Source: Ascarosepion bandense (taxonomy: Eukaryota; Mollusca; Cephalopoda; Sepiida; Sepiidae). Taken from it: 64,000 bases of DNA. Position numbers and translations under genes: made by a program. This document shows, piece after piece, positions 22,791 through 34,389 of the stretch. The stretch lies in assembly GCA_037127315.1 (NCBI GenBank), contig JBBBDQ010000231.1:752001-816000 (forward strand), in the 5' to 3' direction. The notes below the pieces were generated by a model. It searched no databases. It saw nothing but the letters and a program-made list of their open reading frames with translations, and was not told the origin of the DNA. Position 1 is the stretch's first letter, and each line of letters starts with the position of its first letter.

Positions 22791-23030
22791 CAACCCCCTT
22801 TTCGTTATTTTTACCACCTGCGTATAACAAACTCTTTTTCATATTCTATAAAACATGGGTATACAGCATACTGCATTCGTATTACTAGTTCTGATATCAT
22901 TCTAACCGCAAATATCGTATTCTTTTATTTCAGAACTTTAACAACAGTCCTGTTCTTAAATTAGTTCTGGACTAATTTTATTACAGGATCTGTTCTTCAG
23001 AATTCGGTCAAAACATCTTGTCATTGTTTG
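22791..23030. other. No recognisable feature
   Basis: Short AT-rich gap between two LINE remnants. Confidence 0.5.
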
Positions 23031-23825
23031 CTAAGTAAAGCAAGGAATAGTTTGTTAGTTTTAAAGCTTCCAAAACGAAGCTTCTCGTTATCAATCACCA
23101 AAAAGACCCATTCCTGCCTTCAATTAGCATAGCTGATACCTAACCTTCGTACGAGTGATTCTTTGTGCCTTCTTGGACTAAAATGTTTAGCTGACATGAA
23201 CAGGAATGGTTATAATGAATCCATTATTAGGTCTGCTGCTAAGAAAGTAGGTTCTCTTTGTCGTGATAGATAATTTTTCTCTCCTGAATTTTACTTTTAA
23301 ACGTCTACTGTTCGTTCAAGCTTTAAATATTGGTACCACATGTTGTCCGGCGGTCCTGCTATATTCTTGACAAGATTCAAACAAGACTCGGCAATATTAT
23401 TGGTCCAGGCCTGGCATCTCAGATTCAGCCACTTTCCCTCCGCTTTAACTTATCTTCCTTGAGCATTTTCTGTAAATACATTCATAGTAACTGTAAGGTT
23501 GATTTCTTCCCTGTGGTTGTTAGATTTTATAAATATAAACGCACTATTAGATTGGCGGTAAAGTCCCATAAATTCAGAGTTGTATTGGCAAGATGTAACT
23601 GTAAGTTCTCTGCAAGCAGTTTCTTCTATCACACTTTATATTTTCCAGTAAACATTCATTTTCAAAATGCAATCATTATCAATAGCTTTCTTGATTACAC
23701 TTCTATTGTTCAGACTCATTAATAATGTTTCTTCTTTTTTTTCATTCTTTCCCACACAGTACCAACTTGTGTCTCGGTATCCTTACTGCCTTGCATAGGT
23801 GACATGATTAAATACACTTTAATGA
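23031..23825 (+). mobile_element. LINE-A fragment, ORF 3' half and 3' UTR
   Basis: Readable pieces are CSKTKLLVINHQKD near 23070, VGSLCRD near 23245, then in the frame 23330-23722 ILDKIQTRLGNIIGPGLASQIQPL, LSIFCKYIHSNC and RFYKYKRTIRLAVKSHKFRVVLARCNCKFSA. These track the good copy (LDRLQRRICNVIGIDLAARLQPL and so on). The 3' end GGTGACATGATTAAA is at 23801-23815. Several stops and frameshifts. Confidence 0.75.
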
Positions 23826-23909
23826 CTTTGAACATTCTTATTAAAAAGGCATATATGAACTTATGACGGAAGTAGACTATAGCAATCTTCTAAGCGTAGC
23901 TTAAATGTG

Positions 23910-24216
23910 GTCAGTCAGTTAATTGTCATACGTGATACACGCTTGAACGATCATGTCTCGAAAGAGATATGACTGACGGGGCAGATATTTCCTGAAGTAG
24001 ATTGCCATTACTTTCTACGGTAGATTGGTTACCAACCAATGCTGTAGAACCCAATCTGTCCAATTATTTAACCCATAGCTGGAAAGAAGTGACGGATTCA
24101 TACTTTTCTTAAGGGTATTCGCTCGTAAGTGAATGCAACGAATTCAACTGAAATTCGAACTCGGCTCTCAGATTTTTTGTTCCCAGCCAATATCCATTAC
24201 ACCACAAGGCACATCC
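23910..24216 (-). mobile_element. SINE-1 copy
   Basis: On the plus strand it begins GTCAGTCAGTTAATTGTCATACG and ends at CATTACACCACAAGGCACAT (complement of the A box region). The body blocks and the GAGATATGACTGAC tail are present. It lies directly after LINE-A and before a SINE-4 fragment. Confidence 0.85.
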
Positions 24217-24345
24217 ACATAATTAGGTGTAATACAAGGCCAGAAATATGTGGTACTATGTAAGGATCGAACTCACTACAGTCGTGACTGTTCTGGCGGG
24301 ACAAACTTTCTAATGATTGCATCACGTCGAGGTGCCCTAAACGAA
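24217..24345 (-). mobile_element. SINE-4 fragment (tRNA-like head)
   Basis: The minus strand contains GTGATGCAATCATTAGAAAG and GTGAGTTCGATCC, about 40 bp apart, like A and B boxes, and resembles the head of the SINE-4 copy at 31900-32148. Truncated in the body. Confidence 0.5.
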
Positions 24346-24969
24346 GAAGGCTAGGTTTCCTGGCATCGACATCGGATTTCTGCCAGGTTTTTCATTAGGC
24401 TTGAAATATCTTAAAATTTTAACATTGATGATTCCAGTCAAGGGTTTTCTGTTGTCTATCCTCATCATCTTCATTTCCTTCCAACTCAACTCTCATTTTC
24501 ATCACATAACTGATTCATTACCGTATTGAATCTGCTTTGAACGACACTCGAACTTTTTATTGTGTAAATTTTTGTATATAATAAAGCAAAAGACGGAAGG
24601 TACGAAGGATTGACGCGGACAAATTGTCATCCACGAAACCCGATTTAATATTAATAAGATGATATCAGTTTTTGTGTTATTGGAAGGAGTGAAATAGTTT
24701 CTTTGTAGGTCGGAGTTTATTCAAGCAGTTAATGAATATTCAATGGGATAAATCTTGTCAGCCGGATCGTTAATTAAAAACAAATTCTTTCATTTTGCTG
24801 TGAAATTATGCATAATTGGATATGCAAGCAGTAAGAATTCATAAAGAAATATAGTCAAACAACAGCATTTCTGCACAAAGAAGAATATATATTAGCACAA
24901 CTGAAATAAGGACACATCACTTGACATAACGACAAACGGATACAGGCCCAATAAAATATTCAATCCCCC

Positions 24970-24972
<3 letters not shown>
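24346..24972. other. No recognisable feature
   Basis: AT-rich unique-looking sequence. Nothing supported. Confidence 0.5.

Positions 24973-25020
<48 letters not shown>
24973..25020. repeat. (TA)n microsatellite
   Basis: About 24 TA units, pure. Confidence 0.95.
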
Positions 25021-25023
<3 letters not shown>

Positions 25024-25252
25024 GCACACGCTCTAGCACACAAACTTATACAGACATATATTGTGTGCGATGAGTACATTCTCGTCATTTTATATTTTTA
25101 ATTTCGTGATTTTTTTGTCGACTGCACAGCATCTTTGGGCCAGTTGGATACCTTCTCTGAGAATAAATCTACTATGACGCAATTCCCTATGCCAGATATT
25201 TAGAAACGGCAAGCTGCACTGCTTGATATTGGCTCCGGAAGCTTCTGTACAT

Positions 25253-25645
25253 ATCACTACCGGCCATAATTATTAGGCCACCAAATTATTTTTAAAGAAA
25301 TGATGTATTTCATACTATCTTTAGTATTTATTGTCAAGTGGATAATTTTAAAGGAAAATAAAATGTTTTTTTGTAATTATTACTTTGCCAAATTTTACAA
25401 GGCAAGGAAGAGAAGATGAACTCGTCCGAACCACCCTAAACTTTCTTCATTTTTTCATTGATGAAACTCCAATATAATAAATTATTAAATATTTATAAAT
25501 TCATTTGATGCACATGTTATTGTGCAATATTAACAAACAAAAACATGTACAATTATTCACTTGGCAATAAATACTAAAAAATAGTATGAAATACATAATT
25601 TTTTAAACACTTTGGTTGCCTAATAATTATGCCTGGTATTGTACA
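25253..25645. mobile_element. Mariner-type MITE, copy 1
   Basis: The ends are inverted copies of each other over about 100 bp. CATAATTATTAGGCCACCAAA at the left has its complement in TTGGTTGCCTAATAATTATG at the right, and TTTAGTATTTATTGTCAAGTGGATAATT has its complement further in. The total is about 390 bp with no coding capacity, and the ends carry TA-containing flanks. A second copy, in the other orientation and split by an LTR, is at 54140-54980. Tc1/mariner elements insert at TA; the assignment rests on that and on the terminal sequence style. Confidence 0.75.
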
Positions 25646-25649
25646 TTTT

Positions 25650-26030
25650 AGGGAGTTTGCGTGTCGATCTAAAAACAGTGCAGAGGATTCGGAAAAAGTT
25701 GGATGATATTTCCAATCAACATCATAGTATCCGGAGTGATCAATAGAGATGGCGACGTTATGCCTCCATTCATCTTCCCACATTGCATCAGGCTCAACGC
25801 AGAGACCGACAGGAACTACCTTGAGAAGGTAGTGCTGTCTAGAGTGAAGATGATGGCTTCTAGAATACCCTACATCTTGCAACAGGGCTCTGCATCATGC
25901 CGTACAAGCAAAAGAACCCGGTTATGGTTGTAGAAAGAATTTTTGCGACCACATCACTATTTACACTTGGCCACCTAACTCCTTAGACTGCAACTCCCTT
26001 GATTTTTATGCAATCAAGTCATATCCATTT
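25650..26030 (+). mobile_element. Mariner transposase remnant (DDE domain)
   Basis: The frame 25703-25933 reads IIVSGVINRDGDVMPPFIFP, then ETDRNYLEKVV and YILQQGSASCRTSKRT. After a frameshift comes a decayed equivalent of the WPPNSPDCNPLDYY signature (25965-26020). These are the mariner blocks 'VWGVI..DG', 'QQD.APCHT' and 'WP.NSPD.NP'. The catalytic Asp of the QQD motif is Gly here (QQGSAS), so it cannot be active. It directly follows the MITE but I cannot show they are one element. Confidence 0.8.
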
Positions 26031-26079
26031 ATATTCTTGTTCTTTCTATCCTCTTTGTTTTTAAATATCCGATACTCTA

Positions 26080-27110
26080 ATCACAGAAAATCTGCCAAAT
26101 ACATGTGAATGTTGCACTCCAGGTCCTAACAAGAAATAATGATCTCCACATCACTCCCTCCGACAAGGGTAAGGGGATTGTGATCATGAACAATTATAAA
26201 TACATAGAAAAAAATTAAGTCACTACTCAACGTTACCGACACTTGCGAAATAATAAACATACAACAAATAACTAGTCAAGAACAAAAAAATTAACAAGGA
26301 AATCAGAAAACTATTTAAAAATGAAAACAATTCGTGGCATAGACACATAGAATAGCATCTAAACCGGGGACCCACAAAACTGGTATCCCTATGCGCTCCA
26401 AGGCGATCTTGTTGAAAAACTGAGGAAACCAAATATGACAGACGAACTCATCGCCAGAATAGATACTAAATCACTTGACACTAATAGTCCGGTTAAGAAA
26501 TGCGTAAATTACCTTAAAAAGCCTATAACAATCAATGATACACCTCTCCCTATCAACAGATAAAACAATGAAAATCTACAGTCACATCACCAATCAATGC
26601 TATTTCACATATATTAACAATTTTTACAAACAAGAATTTGGATTAAGAAAGGGATCCTCTCTCAGTAGAATGATATTATGTATAATCTAAAAATTTCTGG
26701 AATGTTTTTCTTTCCAAAATATTTCACCTAAACTATCAATTTACTTCCGACATATTGGTGATGCTTTATTAATATAACCCAGTGATACTAACTTAACGGA
26801 TTTAGTAGAAGGACTAAAGAAAGTCTAACATACAATAGAATTTACATATGAAATGGAAGAATACATAACTCTATCTTTCTTAGGCATCATGTTACCCCAT
26901 GTTGAAAACAACCTAAAACTTAGTATCCGACTAATAAAAATGACTTGTATTCCCATCGCATCAACAAAATAAAATCCATATTGACCAATGGATTTTACTT
27001 AAGAATATTGATATTTTTCAGCCCTTAATATTTACAGGAAAAAGGAAGAATATATTGAGATGATTTTCAAAACTCTTCAATGCCCTAACTATTTCATTCA
27101 CCCTAACGAA
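26080..27110 (+). mobile_element. Penelope-like element, decayed reverse transcriptase
   Basis: Across frames it reads ITPSDKGKGIVIMNNYKY near 26150-26205, FGLRKGSSLSRMI near 26640, SIYFRHIGDALLI near 26738-26775, LTDLVEGLKKV near 26795-26830, TIEFTYEMEEY near 26835-26865, TLSFLGIMLPHVENNLKLS near 26870-26925. The order PSDKG, G.PLS, FR.vDD, L..LN..H..I.FT.E, LPFLDi and yRKpT is that of Penelope-like RTs. The catalytic pair is changed (HIGDA for YVDDI). Many stops. No GIY-YIG domain found downstream. Confidence 0.75.
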
Positions 27111-27112
27111 AC

Positions 27113-27590
27113 TTGACTCAAACTCGACATAAAAATGTTTCCCTAATTAAAAGAGAAAATAGTTTACTGAGAATAAAATGTCTAGAAAGTGATCTACTCA
27201 TTATTGCAACGAAGAGAAAAACAGATATTTCCAAAGGAAATATCTTCCTGCAGGTGAGAATGTCCCCCAAGTGCTTCAAGGACATCTCCAACATTTTTAG
27301 GTGTCCTAGTCGGAATATCTTAGTTATTACTGATCCTGTGGTGCAACAGGACATTTATCAAAAGCATGCCACAGTAAGAATCCGCTACTACCACCCCAGC
27401 AACCAACAACATTTAAGAGAGAGTTGAGGCCAGACAAGTCCTGCCAGGCCGCTTAATGCCCACACTGAATGGCAGCAGTTAGCAAAGAGAGGCTTAAAGT
27501 TTCCGGTCCTTTCTTCCACGCAGGAGGTCTCGCCAAAATTGGAGGAATAACTGAAACAGCGTCTAAAGAAACAGCATCTATTGAAGCAGT
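27113..27590 (+). other. Possible gag-like remnant
   Basis: Between 27330 and 27370 one frame reads SCGATGHLSKACH, which resembles a CCHC zinc knuckle lacking its first Cys. A 104-codon frame overlaps in another phase. The evidence for a gag gene is weak: one partial knuckle and no protease or RT nearby. Confidence 0.3.
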
Positions 27591-27725
27591 AGCAATAACG
27601 GCAACAGTAGCAGCAACAGCAAGAACAGCAGCTGCAGTAACGTTGGAGGACAACAAGAACAACGGCAACAACCACAGCAACTATAAGAACTGCAACAATC
27701 ACAACAAATACAACCGTGTGTTTTG
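27590..27725. repeat. CAA/CAG-type trinucleotide tract
   Basis: Imperfect AACAGC, AACAAC and AGCAGC repeats. Frames on both strands look like poly-T/A/N or poly-V/A/C strings; these are compositional and not exons. Confidence 0.8.
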
Positions 27726-27729
27726 TGTG

Positions 27730-28160
27730 TGTAAGTATATACAAAAACAACTTGAATTTATTGTCAATTCCCCTTCCTATCCTTTTATTATGTACGATTT
27801 CAATTTTTTCATCATTTTTCTTCCAAATTCGTTCCTTATAAAATGTCATTATTTTTTTATTCACTGTGTGCTAAAAAATACAATAACGTAAAAAATATAT
27901 GTCGCCAAAATAATCTTTAAGTTAAATAAGAAATAAAATATTAACATTTTGTCGAAAAAAATTTTTTAAAACGTTAAAAAATACTGGAGTGTTCTCCACA
28001 TTTCCATTTTTCAGAAGCGTGGAAAACAGGGAAAAAAATCTATTAAATTTTTATTTTTCAAATATTTCAGTGGAAATAAAATGAATTTTGAAGTTTGCGT
28101 GACGAATATTACTAAACTTGAAGGATTTTGTCACTCAAAATAATTGTGATCTTCTTTCTT
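27730..28160. other. No recognisable feature
   Basis: AT-rich sequence with poly-A and poly-T runs. Confidence 0.5.
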
Positions 28161-28164
28161 AAAG

Positions 28165-28775
28165 TTTAAAGTTTTCTGCATTCTTTTTTTTCTTTTTCTT
28201 CCTATCTACTATCCTTCCTTTTTCTATTTTCCTTTCTTATTTTACTTTATTTTTTTAAATTTTCTTCTTTCCATTATTTCTATTTTATTTAATTCCATCG
28301 TTTTTTTCTTTTTTTTTTTTTTTTGCTTTTAATCCTTCCTTTTCTCTCCTGTTCTTCTTTTCTTTTTTATTTCTTTTTTCTTTTTCTCTTGTTTATGTTC
28401 TTCTTTTCTTCTTTTCTTTTCCCTCCTTCTTTTCTTCTCTTTCCTTCTTTTATATCTTACTTCTTTCATTGTCCCCTTTTTATTCTTCGCTTCTTTTCTT
28501 GTTACTTTACGTTCTTCCTCCTTTTCTTGTTGCTTTACGTCATTTCCTTCATCGGCCTCTTTATCGTTTATTTGTTCCTTCCTTTCGTCATTTCTCTCTT
28601 CCATCTTACATTCTTTTCCTAATTGCTTTCGTTCGTCATCTCTTTTTTCCTTCATCCTTTTCATTATTCGTTCCTTCTCTCTTTCGTTCTTTTTTTATTT
28701 TGTTGTCTAATTTTTGTGTTTTTCTTCTTTCGTTTCTTTTTTTTTCTTTCTTTTCTTCCTTCCTTCGCTAGGACC
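28165..28775. repeat. Third pyrimidine-rich tract
   Basis: TTC, TTTC and CTTTT repeats across 600 bp. The K/E/R-rich minus frame 28329-28664 and the plus F/L/S frames are by-products of this. Confidence 0.85.
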
Positions 28776-28799
28776 TAAACTCGTAGACAGTATGAGTGA

Positions 28800-29330
28800 A
28801 TATTTTATTTTTCACCTATTGCCTTCTAGAACTAAACCGAGATACATCCATACAGAAACCTGGATTGATAATTTAATGTAAAAATTAAGAACTAATTTAA
28901 ATTAATTTTAAGAATGTCTATACTTCCGAATGACATAAACTCTAACATTCGCTCAATCGATATAGTTAAAAAAATATGTACGTAAAACAATTAATGGCGG
29001 AATTTAATAACTGCGATTTTGCTAAGAAGCTGACCGATTTGAGCTGGGTGGAGTGATCTTAATATATACCAAAACTAGTTGTGCTATTTAATACCGAAAT
29101 CAGTTTATTTTATTTAAATGTTCACCTGCCATCCACACTTTCTCTTGTACCGTTTTCCTTGGGATGGTCTCATTCAATGACATCACTCAACCTCTTTTTC
29201 ATGCGTTTGTCTTTGAATTTCTAGTCTCGCTCCAGTTATTGTTTAGATTTCTTGGAGAATGTCAAGCAAGAGATGTTTAGATTAAACTTAACCATTTTAG
29301 GTATATTCGAAACGAGGTGGCTGAACAAAA
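28800..29330. other. No recognisable feature
   Basis: AT-rich, no motif found. Confidence 0.5.
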
Positions 29331-29342
29331 GAGACTTTATTA

Positions 29343-30672
29343 GTGACAACCACAGAATTATATACGCAGTGGGGTGAAAATAATGAAAAGAGAGCCGGTG
29401 GGATACCGGATCAAGACACGAGGAAATGCGTTCTGGGATACTGTCAAATATCTGAAAGAGTTCTTGTGGTCAAACTGAAAGAGAGACCCCTCAATATAAT
29501 GGCTATAGTGGTATATGTACCGACAAGAAAAAAACAAATTCTTCTACTCCATGTAAGACAACGCCATGGGAGACCTGAATGCCAAAGTTGGCCAGGAGAA
29601 AGGAGATGAAACGGTCGGTAATCTTGAATTAGAAAACCGCAGTGATCACGGAGAAAATGGATCCAATGGTGCACAGTGAATGACCAGGTAATAGTCAACA
29701 CCTGGCTCCAAGAACACCCAAGACATTTATGGATATGGAGAAACCCAAAAGGAGAAACGAAAACCAATTTGACTATATACATATCTCAACAAGAGATTCC
29801 GGAACGATGCAAAACCTATCTGACTGCGTAAGCGACCATCTCAAAGTTATATGCAAATAATGGACGAAATTTCGGAAATTGAAGAAATCTACTGCACTCC
29901 TCAGACTGCAATGCAACAGACTTGTGAACGACCCGAACCTGCAAGAAATATATACGGACAGTGTGAAAAGAAAATACAAAGGACAAATTGGAAACAGAAA
30001 TTCTAAATGAGACGCACTAAGAGAATCTTTAGTGACATCAGCAAAGGACATCATCACAAATGAAAATGGACGTAGAAGAAAAAATGAGTGGATCACTAGG
30101 TAAAATTTTGACATGATGCAACGGAGACAGAAAACAATGCCAATACATGGAACAGAATACAGATAATTACACAAGGACATAAAGAGGCAATGCAGACAGG
30201 CTAAATAAGAATGGCTCAAAAACAAATGCACATACCGAGACTGAGCACGACTAATAATGGTGATATGCATAAAAAATAAAAGAACTAACAGGACAAAAAC
30301 ATGCTCAGCAAAAGGATATATTAAACGAACAAACGAAATGCTCATATTAAAGAAAGAAAAAATAACTCAACGAGGGGATGGATATATCAGACAAGAGAGT
30401 GCAACCGGAAATACGTGGAATTACCGACGGACCAAAAAAGTTTTAAAACAAAATGGAGGCTACACTGGCCAAATTGAGCAAAAACAAAACAGAAGGATAA
30501 GACTGTATTGTAATAGTGATGCTGACAGCCTTAGACGGCTTTGGCGTAGACAGGATCAGAGAAACAATAAAGAAAATCTACTACAGTTGCGATACACCGG
30601 AACATCTAGCACTACCTAAGAAGCCAAGTGCAAAGTAATGTGAACTCCAACAAATAGTCAGTTTGGTGGAGT
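29343..30672 (+). mobile_element. RTE-like LINE, 5' part of a copy split by a SINE
   Basis: Endonuclease part: WGENNEKRAGGIPDQDT, CVLGYCQISERVLVVKLKER, LNIMAIVVYVPT, then DLNAKVGQEKGDETVGN. This is the RTE/BovB endonuclease order (VLGY, DRV, VYAPT, GDFNAKVG). The linker follows, then RTNEMLILKKEKITQR and an RT start with LPKKPSAK near 30610-30630. Heavily broken by frameshifts. The SINE-1 at 30681-30993 interrupts it and the RT continues after it. Confidence 0.8.
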
Positions 30673-30680
30673 TCACATTA

Positions 30681-30993
30681 CATTCAATCAGTTAAGTGCC
30701 ATACGTGATACACGTTTTGGGCGATCATGTCTCGCAAGAGACATGACTGACTGTGCAGAAGATTATACCGCATTAGGTTGCCATTACTTTCTGCACTAGA
30801 CAGGTTACCAGTCACGGCTATAGAACCAAATCTGTCCTGTTATTTAACCCATAACTGGAGGGAAGAGACGGATTAATACCTTTCCACAGGGTATTTGCGC
30901 GTAAGTGAATACAAGGAACTAAACTGGAATTCGAACTCGGCTCCCCTATTTCTCGTTCCAAGACGATATCCACTGTCCCCCAACGCACATTCC
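30681..30993 (-). mobile_element. SINE-1 copy inside an RTE-like LINE, with target duplication
   Basis: Full SINE-1 in minus orientation, flanked by TCACATTA at 30673-30680 and 30994-31001. Removing it joins two consecutive parts of the RTE RT. It therefore inserted after that LINE was in place. Confidence 0.9.
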
Positions 30994-31300
30994 TCACATT
31001 AAATTACAAACCACATAGCAAAAGTCATCGTCCGGATACTGATGAATAGAGCTCGCAGGTCAGATTTAAGACAAGTACAGTGAGGGTTCATCAAAGACAC
31101 CAGAACAAGGAACTCAATATTAATGCAGAGAATCCTATCAGAAAGACTAGTACGAGAGCAAAAGGACCTGCACAAGTGGTTTAAAGACTTCGTTAAAGTT
31201 TTTGACAAAGTACGCCATAAAGACGTGTTACAAATATAAGGAAACTTCGACATTATTAAAAAAGACATGAGCATATTCAAGAATCTAAATGGTGTGGCCC
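30994..31300 (+). mobile_element. RTE-like LINE, continuation of RT after the SINE
   Basis: Reads KLQTT or similar, then MNRARRSDLRQVQ, GFIKDTRTRNSILMQRILSERLV and KDLHKWFKDFVKVFDKVRHKDVLQI. This is the RT palm A block (D.vKVFDkVrH.. corresponds to DY.KAFDKVRH in live RTE). It stops before the YADD box. Confidence 0.8.
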
Positions 31301-31613
31301 TGGAAAAAGGTCACAAGAAAAACTCGGGCACGGTATACGGTTGGAATCAATATTATATTATAAAAGAGAACAGGGTACAGAGGAAATAGAGTATAATAGT
31401 ACTTAGCGCCGAAACGGCGTACTAACAAATGAGTATCGTATCTGCTGCCTACTTACTACTACCCCCGAGAGTATATAACTCTCGGTATTTATGTAGACCC
31501 GGAGAGTTCATATTAGTGTGTAGGTAATTCTTCACAACACTAAATAAGCAGCAAACCGCCGTAATATGCACCTGATAATTGTCTAACGCATGAAGTCTTG
31601 CAACCGACGTAGG

Positions 31614-31616
<3 letters not shown>
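31301..31616. other. No clear feature
   Basis: Contains small hairpins such as GCGCCGAAACGGCG at about 31408 and GAGAGTATATAACTCTC at about 31469. No family recognised. Confidence 0.4.

Positions 31617-31662
<46 letters not shown>
31617..31662. repeat. (TA)n tail of the hammerhead SINE copy 2
   Basis: About 23 TA units lying, on the minus strand, just after the ribozyme. Same arrangement as at 11122. Confidence 0.9.
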
Positions 31663-31666
<4 letters not shown>

Positions 31667-31668
31667 AT

Positions 31669-31712
31669 CCGCAGACAGATCTGTTTCGCTGTATCACAGC
31701 TCATCAGTACGG
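31669..31712 (-). ncRNA. Type-I hammerhead ribozyme, intact core (copy 2)
   Basis: On the minus strand: stem I CCGTA, then CTGATGA (complement of 31701-31707), stem II GCTG/CAGC around TGATA, GAAA (complement of 31684-31687), short stem III ACA/TGT around GATC, cleavage C (31674) and stem I TGCGG (31669-31673). Compared with copy 1 the differences keep pairing: G-U becomes G-C in stem II and G-U becomes A-U in stem I. Predicted cut between the bases at 31674 and 31673. Function inferred from the core alone. Confidence 0.82.
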
Positions 31713-31893
31713 TTAGACTCCGATTGCTTTTTAACCCAGGATTGAAACCCGACCAAATTGGCGTCAGTGGGCGATTCTACCTCTGAGCTGACGGGCGTTC
31801 GGTGGAAGAAGGCAGGTGTTTTGGCGCATATATTATCATTATACGCGCCCAATTGCTAGAGTGCTCTAATTCATTTTACTGATTGAGCGATGC
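31669..31893 (-). mobile_element. SINE-2: tRNA-like SINE ending in a hammerhead core, copy 2
   Basis: The better preserved copy. The minus strand reads from GCATCGCTCAATCAGT, through GTCAGCTCAGAGGTAGAATC (A box like that of a Lys- or Ala-type tRNA) and GGGTTTCAATCCTGGG (B box), to CAATCGGAGTCTAACCG and the ribozyme. tRNA head plus ribozyme plus TA tail is about 225 bp without the tail. Confidence 0.75.
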
Positions 31894-31899
31894 ATATAA

Positions 31900-33235
<1,336 letters not shown>

Positions 33236-33239
33236 TGCA

Positions 33240-33450
33240 TATATAAAATATATATATATATAAAGCAAGATGTATGTGTGTGTGTCTGTTTATCTCTCTG
33301 GATGTCCTTTATACAAATCAACAATTTTTATCCGATTCTCATTGAACTTCACACAAATATTCTTTAGGAGGAGTCTGAGCTCCAAGACCATGGATTAGTT
33401 TTAAAGCTTTCATTACACCCGACCAACGCCGGGCTATACTTCTAGTTTAC
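33240..33450 (-). mobile_element. Dispersed repeat F, copy 1
   Basis: The minus strand matches copies at 35012 and 51172: AGAAGTATAGCCCGGCGTTG, then ATGAAAGCTTTAAAACTAATCCATGG, CTCAGACTCC, GTGTGAAGTTCAATGAGAATCGGATAAAAATTG and GGACATCCAGAGAGATAAACAGAC. It ends in TATATA. I do not know the class of this element. Confidence 0.7.
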
Positions 33451-33454
33451 AATG

Positions 33455-33715
33455 TTTCAACCATTGTACACACCTGCCAAAAGAGTTGTGAGTTCAATAC
33501 CTGGCTACAGCAAAGGTGAACAAAAACATGGAGAGTTGAGTTACTAAAGGGAGATAACTGAGATATCCAGAAAAGGCATGGCATGTAGAACTAGAATAAT
33601 CTACCCTGGTGAACGAATAAATGGTTCTGTTCGAAATACCAACATATATCACCTGAAGAAGGCGAGAATGCACAAAGGATGTGGTGTTATTATTCAACGA
33701 TTGACTTTACTATAC
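33455..33715 (+). mobile_element. Dispersed repeat D, SINE-like copy
   Basis: GAGTTGTGAGTTCAATACCTGG (B-box-like), GAGAGTTGAGTTA, AGGGAGATAACTGAGATAT, GTTCTGTTCGAAATACC and ACCTGAAGAAGGCGAGAA. Same order as at 6350-6745 (minus) and 62595-62860 (minus). Confidence 0.55.
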
Positions 33716-34054
33716 GTTTTCCTTTTCCGATGTTAAAAAAGAAAATAATAATTGAATAGTATAGGATATAACATTCGTCTGAGAAGGCAGTAGACTTTTT
33801 GGTCATGGTGTAATTGTAGGTAGAGTAGTAAGAATTTGTTTTCGCGTTTGCATATGAAAACCAGCACTGATCCTTTATTCAGAAACTAATTCTTATAGTA
33901 TTACAGTTTTCTCTTTTATATAAACGGTTATATTGTCTGGATGTGTGTATTTTTTCTTAAGTTGGTGCTCTTTTACTAAATTATTTCAGTTATTTATATA
34001 TTTATTTATTTTTTGTTAATTTTGCTATGATACAATATTTATATATTGGTGCTC

Positions 34055-34220
34055 AGATTGCGTTATGATTAGAGGCTCGGTGCGAGAAATCGGTCAACTG
34101 AGTTCGAATTTCGGTTGAGATAGTTACATTCACTCTCAGAAAAATGTGAATCCATCTCTATCCCCACTGTGGGTTAAGATAAATGCAAAATGGATTCCCT
34201 AACAGTACTTGGCAACAAGT
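34055..34220 (+). mobile_element. Diverged SINE-1 relative, truncated
   Basis: GCGTTATGATTAGAGGCTCGG and GAGTTCGAATTTCGGTTGAG match the SINE-1 head, then ACATTCACTCTCAG, CCATCTCTATCCCCACTGTG and GGGTTAA match the body with many changes. It ends early. Confidence 0.55.
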
Positions 34221-34389
34221 ATAATATCAATATGAGGTAATCAAGGCAACACAATTGAGGACACAAAATATCATTAAATGAGAACAATAAAATTTGAAGA
34301 TATAAGACTAGCAAGAACATATTCATTATCTTATAAAACCAATTTTTCTCATGGCAAAAAAGCAAACATTTGCACAGCAGCTTATATAG

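Noticed and set aside
27388..27864. 158-residue minus frame with V/A and C/Y runs
   Set aside because: Translation of the CAA/CAG repeat and flanks; frames exist on both strands over the same bases.
28329..28664. Lysine/glutamate-rich minus frame
   Set aside because: Reverse complement of a TTC/TTTC tract; no other coding evidence.
29444..30345. Minus-strand frames of 112 and 190 residues
   Set aside because: They are antisense to the RTE-like LINE, which has recognisable domains on the plus strand.
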